From: an uncultured Oscillospiraceae bacterium
GTDB taxonomy: Bacteria > Bacillota > Clostridia > Oscillospirales > Ruminococcaceae
Assembly (NCBI GenBank): GCA_934457235.1
Contig: CAKSHT010000011.1
Location: forward strand, 1-27,211
Direction: 5' to 3'
Length of the DNA: 27,211 nt
Positions 23,264 to 27,211 of this stretch are shown piece after piece (position 1 is the first letter of the stretch; each line of letters starts with the position of its first letter). Below the pieces are notes generated by a model, which had not been told where the DNA came from, did no database searches, and saw only the letters and a program-made list of their open reading frames with translations. The position numbers were made by a program, and so were the translations under genes.

Positions 23264-25444
23264 TTATCCTTTCCTGAACAGCCTGCCGAAAAATCCGCCG
23301 TTCCTGGTTTCGGAGGGTATCTTGAACTTCGGCACCTCCACATTGTACTGAAAGTCATTGAGTGTATGCTCCTCGAACGCGTCCGACGAAACGAACGTTT
23401 CAAGGTTCTTGTACCCCGTCGGGGTGTATATCAGTATGTCAAAGCCGATAAGGTTGCACAGAACAAGCTGTATGCACTCCTCAAGAGTGAACGTCTGCTC
23501 CACTGCGTCTATCCATATCAGCTTGGGCAGCTGCTTAGTGAAATCAAAGCTTTGCAGCAGCTTCATGAACTCCTTGTCGAGATTGAGTCCGAAATGAAGC
23601 ACTGAGCACATCAGCTCGTCGCCGCTCAGCTTTAAGAACTTGCTGTCTACCGCTTCCTGAAGCTTGAAGAACAGCATATCCTGTATCCTGTCCGGAAGAT
23701 AGCTGTAGCGGTTGAGCGACGAGGATTTCAGCCGCTCGGCGTCTATCTGACCGTTCCTGTAGAAGCTGCGGTACGCCGAGAGGTCTAAACTGCCCTGGGT
23801 CGCCGGAGCGCTTCCCTTAACCTTTAAAATTGTTTCCGGAGTGAGTTTATCCCGGATATCGTCCCAGTATACGCTCAGATTTCCGTCCTTTACGCCGCTT
23901 ATCTTTGCGAAGATATTCGGCACCGTCACCAGATTTCCCGATGTCGCAAAGCCCTGCCGGAACCGCGCTTCCTGCTTCCACAGAATGCTTATCTCCTCAA
24001 GGGTGGTGCGCAGCGTGACCGTCTGGCTGTTCGGGAACTGGAAGTCCCGGAATATGCCTGCGTCGCCGCCGTATAGCATGGTGTCCAGCTCCCGCTCAGC
24101 GGAGTACGCTACGGTATTCACCTTCATCTTTATCGACTTAGTGGGGTAGCTTCCGCTCTCCTTGGTCTGGGGGAGCTGGAATATCTGCATGCGGTTTTCA
24201 AGATTCTTGTCCACCGCCATATCCAGTAGCAGCTTGTTCGGTGTGATATAAAGCACATCAAACCCCACCCTGGACATATAGTGCAGGAAATACATCTCCG
24301 ACTGCGAGATATCGCCGTAATACAGTATCAGCGGGATATCCTCGTACTGCACGGCGTATTTCCGCGCCTGGGTGCAGCGGTACAGCCAGGAAATGAACTT
24401 GCTGCCGTAATTATACACCACCGTCGGATTGCCGGTGTACAGCGAGTTCAGAAGCTTCCGCAGCTCTGTCTGCGCAAGTATGGTGCGTGCCGCGTCGCCG
24501 TTAAGCCGTATCTGCAGCGCAAGCTCGTCGATCATCGCTGCAACGCTGCTGCGGTTCACGCTGCCAAGCTGCCTTATCTCGTCCGCGTTGGGATTTTCAA
24601 GCGGCTTCTCGATGAAAATGAGCTGCTTCCTGCTCTTCGCGAAGCCCTCCTTGAAATTCAGCAGCATGTTGTTGTACACTGCTTCATCATCGTACCCGAT
24701 GAGCGCCGCGCAGTAGACCGGGATAACTCCGTCCTCCTTATAAACTCCGCCGTTACGTACAACGCGTGTGCGGCGTTCCGTCATGAAGTCCTCAAAAATT
24801 CCGGCGGCGGTGGTATCCAGCCTCTGCACCAGTCCCTCCGCCTGCTGTGCGGCAGCCCGCATTTCGCATAGCTGCGCCGCCCTGGAAAGGTCGATGTGCG
24901 CAAAGTCCACCTGTATCATTCCGTTCATGGAGCCGCTGACCGTGCGTACCTTGTCCTTATACGGGAACTTATCGAAATCAGCGTCCATGCCGTACGAAAC
25001 GTATGTGACCCTGATTCCGCAGCTGGCGGCGATGTAAAGAAAATACAGCTCACGCAGCGTGCCGGCGCCGATATATACTATCAGCTGCGGCTTTATCGTC
25101 ATGTACTTCATAAGCCAGCACAGCAGCACGAAATATGTGTTCTTGCCGTTAGTGCCACAGTTCCTTACGGCTTCCATCAGCAGCGGGGTTATGACCTCAG
25201 CGCTGTAGGGAAGCCGCTGAGATGACAGCCAGCTCTGAACGCCCGCTTTCACGGAGCGCTCATCGTTAAGGTCGGCAGCCGCATAGCCAGCCGCCGCGCT
25301 GATCTCCGTGGTGGAAGCCATCGGCAGCCTGCCCTCAAAGAAAAGCCCGTTTTTCTTTGCCGCAGCGTAGCTCTCTATCAGCATATTCTTGAATACATCG
25401 GTGTTGTCATATCCGATATGTCGTGTAAAAACCTCAGGAGCCAT
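23264..25444 (-). CDS. YceG-like protein of the Ter cluster, internally duplicated
   Basis: A 726-residue cytoplasmic protein without signal or membrane segments. Its position before telA and after terD genes and its general make-up match the YceG family (described as part of a putative biosynthetic module in Ter systems); family assignment is from context plus likeness. Two repeats are visible: GYDNTDVFKNML (11-22) against GYDDEAVYNNML (250-261), and IVYIGAGTLRELYFLYIAAS (122-141) with GIRVTYVS against ILYYGDISQSEMYFLHYMSR (373-392) with GFDVLYIT. A third, weaker echo, IGFDILIYTPTGY, is at 666-678. The function is unknown. Bacillus YceG is, from memory, shorter (about 540 residues). The ATG at 25444 has GGAAAGG upstream. 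Confidence 0.8.
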   Translation of the reverse strand: MAPEVFTRHIGYDNTDVFKNMLIESYAAAKKNGLFFEGRLPMASTTEISAAAGYAAADLNDERSVKAGVQSWLSSQRLPYSAEVITPLLMEAVRNCGTNGKNTYFVLLCWLMKYMTIKPQLIVYIGAGTLRELYFLYIAASCGIRVTYVSYGMDADFDKFPYKDKVRTVSGSMNGMIQVDFAHIDLSRAAQLCEMRAAAQQAEGLVQRLDTTAAGIFEDFMTERRTRVVRNGGVYKEDGVIPVYCAALIGYDDEAVYNNMLLNFKEGFAKSRKQLIFIEKPLENPNADEIRQLGSVNRSSVAAMIDELALQIRLNGDAARTILAQTELRKLLNSLYTGNPTVVYNYGSKFISWLYRCTQARKYAVQYEDIPLILYYGDISQSEMYFLHYMSRVGFDVLYITPNKLLLDMAVDKNLENRMQIFQLPQTKESGSYPTKSIKMKVNTVAYSAERELDTMLYGGDAGIFRDFQFPNSQTVTLRTTLEEISILWKQEARFRQGFATSGNLVTVPNIFAKISGVKDGNLSVYWDDIRDKLTPETILKVKGSAPATQGSLDLSAYRSFYRNGQIDAERLKSSSLNRYSYLPDRIQDMLFFKLQEAVDSKFLKLSGDELMCSVLHFGLNLDKEFMKLLQSFDFTKQLPKLIWIDAVEQTFTLEECIQLVLCNLIGFDILIYTPTGYKNLETFVSSDAFEEHTLNDFQYNVEVPKFKIPSETRNGGFFGRLFRKG

Positions 25445-25477
25445 TCTGCCAGACCTTTCCTCATTAAGTAATGCTTA

Positions 25478-26803
25478 TCAGCTGCAAACCTCAATGCCAT
25501 AGCGGTTGCACAGCTTCACCAGTCCGTCGCGGTAACCGGAGCCGACCGCCGAGATACGCCACTCGCCGTGGTATATGTACAACTCCGCGGCTATTATCGT
25601 TATCTCGTTAGTCAGTCCGTCGATATCGAAGCGGACGCGTTCTTTTTCCTGTGAATACAGCGACAGACGCGGCTCACGCACCTGCGAGAAATTCTTTACG
25701 CTGTCGCCGGAATAAACCGAATACGCCACAGTCACGCGCTTCACCTCCGGCGAAAGCTTCGCCAGATCCACCGTGACATGCCCATCGTCCTTGTGATAGC
25801 GCACTGCGCCGTCACGGGAAGCCTCGTTTCCGAAGAACACCAGGCTTCCATCGCCGTCGGACTTCTCCTGCTCGTTCAGCAGGAACACATACGGGTCGAT
25901 ATCCGCGTTGCCGAGCCGCTGCCCGGTAAGGTATATATCGACCTTTCCGCTCAGATACTGCGCTATCGGTACGCGCTGCCCCTTTTTCAGGCACAGCACC
26001 GGGATATCTGGCAGTGGAGCTTCGCCGACTTCCTCAACGACATCAGTTATGTCACGCCGCTCCCCTCCGGATTTTTCCCGGAGCGTAACTCCCGGAACTG
26101 ACCCGGTGCTCCCGCCCGGAACGACGCCCAGTGACGGAACGTCCAGGCTCTGCGGAACCACCGCCGCCGGAGCGCTGCGCGCCACGTCCTGCGCGGTAAA
26201 AACCACGCGATCTCTGACCGCCGGAGCGCCCGCCGTAAATCTGCCGCTCAGATATATCCTGCGGCGCACGCCGGAATTCACCAGTACCTCGGTGTATATC
26301 AGACCGGGAGTTCCCGGAGCCTCGACTGTCAGCCGTACCTCGCTGCGCCCCGCCGGGAGTCTGTCCGGCATGAACTTCACTCCGCCCTGGGTGCACACTA
26401 TCTCGGCCGCCGCCGGAATATCCACCGTCATAAGGAACGTGTTGTCCTCCTGGGCGGAAAGCTCCCCCAGAGCCAGCGTGCGCGGTATCTCCGAAAGTCC
26501 GTCCTCCGCGCCGAAGCCGCTGACGGTGCCGAGCACCTCAACATCTCTAAGCACGGCGGGAAATTTCGTGGTTATCGCATTTTCGGTTATTTCGCCCTCG
26601 GTTATCTCGACCCGCAGCCCCTCCAGCGTAACGCCGGGAACCTCCACGTCAATGACCGCGCCGTGGCGCGACCATATGGTGGTGCTGCTGCCCTGTATCT
26701 TCATGGGTCTGCCGATGACGACCGGACCTTCGAACTCACCCGCAGGGAGCACGGCGGTGCCGCCGTCCGGCGTCGCCGCAATTGTATCATATATTGAAGC
26801 CAA
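25478..26803 (-). CDS. Fusion protein: N-terminal beta-rich module plus C-terminal TerD domain
   Basis: A 441-residue protein. Residues 1-95 look like a short right-handed beta-helix (repeating hydrophobic strands: GTAVLPAGEFEGPVVIG, MKIQGSSTTIWS, VPGVTLEGLRVEIT). Residues 105-190 look like a beta-sandwich (LTVEAPGTPGLIYTEVLV). A Pro/Gly-rich linker spans about 191-262. Residues 266-441 are a TerD domain: CLKKGQRVPI, DIDPYVFLLNEQ, LVFFGN, AAELYIYHGEWRISAVGSGY and LCNRYGIEV. The GDGDDE-type acidic motif of TerD is reduced to HKDDGH here. The start is TTG at 26803 with GGAGG upstream; no ATG fits. It follows terD by 28 bases. The N-terminal modules are assigned from pattern only. Confidence 0.82.
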   Translation of the reverse strand: MASIYDTIAATPDGGTAVLPAGEFEGPVVIGRPMKIQGSSTTIWSRHGAVIDVEVPGVTLEGLRVEITEGEITENAITTKFPAVLRDVEVLGTVSGFGAEDGLSEIPRTLALGELSAQEDNTFLMTVDIPAAAEIVCTQGGVKFMPDRLPAGRSEVRLTVEAPGTPGLIYTEVLVNSGVRRRIYLSGRFTAGAPAVRDRVVFTAQDVARSAPAAVVPQSLDVPSLGVVPGGSTGSVPGVTLREKSGGERRDITDVVEEVGEAPLPDIPVLCLKKGQRVPIAQYLSGKVDIYLTGQRLGNADIDPYVFLLNEQEKSDGDGSLVFFGNEASRDGAVRYHKDDGHVTVDLAKLSPEVKRVTVAYSVYSGDSVKNFSQVREPRLSLYSQEKERVRFDIDGLTNEITIIAAELYIYHGEWRISAVGSGYRDGLVKLCNRYGIEVCS

Positions 26804-26831
26804 GACGCCGCCCCCTCCGGATAATAATCAA

Positions 26832-27211
26832 TTACACGTTTACGCCGTAAGCGCGGCAAAGGGCATCAAGTCCGCCCTGGTAGCCGGCTGCGACTGCGTT
26901 GAACTTCCAGTCGCCGTTGTAGCGGTAGATCTCGCATACTACAAGCGCTGTTTCGATAGAGAATTCCTCCATAAGATCGAAGTGGATAACTTCCTCACCA
27001 TGTACGTCGTCGGGGTTGTCTATCTTTACAACTCTTACATACGCGTTGGATACCTGACCGAAATTCTGGTTGCGCTGCTGGGCGTCGAAAATGGTTACGG
27101 TCACTGCAATCCTGTCGATCTCCGGGGGGATCTTTGTGAAGTCGATGATGATAGCCTCGTCGTCGCCGTCGCCCTCGCCGGTGCGGTTGTCGCCGGTGTG
27201 TACTACTGCAC
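26832..27211 (-). CDS. terD: TerD family protein, N-terminus beyond window
   Basis: The C-terminal part of a TerD-family calcium-binding stress protein; the reading frame is open to the window edge, so the start is not seen and the visible 126 codons exclude the first third or so of the usual 190 residues. Visible are [20 protein letters not shown] with its acidic calcium-site motif intact, then [52 protein letters not shown] and the closing [10 protein letters not shown]. TerD proteins act in tellurite and other chemical stress responses. It is upstream of the TerD fusion gene in the same operon; the promoter lies outside. Confidence 0.95.
   Translation of the reverse strand, partial: AVVHTGDNRTGEGDGDDEAIIIDFTKIPPEIDRIAVTVTIFDAQQRNQNFGQVSNAYVRVVKIDNPDDVHGEEVIHFDLMEEFSIETALVVCEIYRYNGDWKFNAVAAGYQGGLDALCRAYGVNV

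Overview
The window reads as a low-to-moderate GC Gram-positive chromosome segment, most likely from a Ruminococcus-like member of the Clostridia (Oscillospiraceae). Grounds: PyrR-type attenuation of a pyr operon, near-consensus sigma-A promoters with 17-bp spacers, strong purine-rich ribosome binding sites, several TTG starts, a LacI regulator, a SPDTG-type cell-wall sorting signal, and a TerD/YceG-like/TelA cluster. The assignment is inference from gene content. I saw no rRNA, tRNA, CRISPR array or insertion sequence.

Layout. (1) 1-7563, minus strand: pyrimidine operon pyrR-pyrC-pyrF-carA-carB (carB runs off the left edge), driven by a consensus promoter and a leader with a PyrR-binding hairpin, an antiterminator segment and a terminator. 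A 139-bp inverted-repeat element lies between pyrR and pyrC. (2) 7632-9020, plus: a radical SAM (SPL-like) gene and a small protein resembling a zincin with lost metal ligands. (3) 9026-9971: an XRE regulator diverging from a small lipoprotein. (4) 10022-13869: a perfect palindromic repeat, then nadB-nadC (minus) diverging from hflX (plus) over a 10-bp inverted repeat that spans the hflX promoter. (5) 13907-16455, minus: rodA/ftsW-like gene and galK. (6) 16677-17747, plus: a LacI regulator with an operator-like site in its own promoter. (7) 17832-21939, minus: thrH, a secreted wall-anchored SGNH hydrolase, yicC, and a PLP enzyme of the methionine gamma-lyase/aluminium-resistance family. (8) 22044-27211, minus: the end of a Ter stress operon: terD (partial), a TerD fusion protein, a duplicated YceG-like protein and telA, closed by a strong terminator.

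How the parts work together. The pyr genes supply carbamoyl phosphate, dihydroorotate and UMP synthesis steps, with PyrR sensing uridine nucleotides. NadB and NadC carry out the first and third steps of de novo NAD synthesis; nadA is not in the window. The Ter cluster is the most accessory-like region and the best place to look for undescribed biology: one TerD keeps its acidic calcium-type motif, while the next is fused to an N-terminal beta-rich module and has lost most of that motif, and the YceG-like protein shows an internal duplication.
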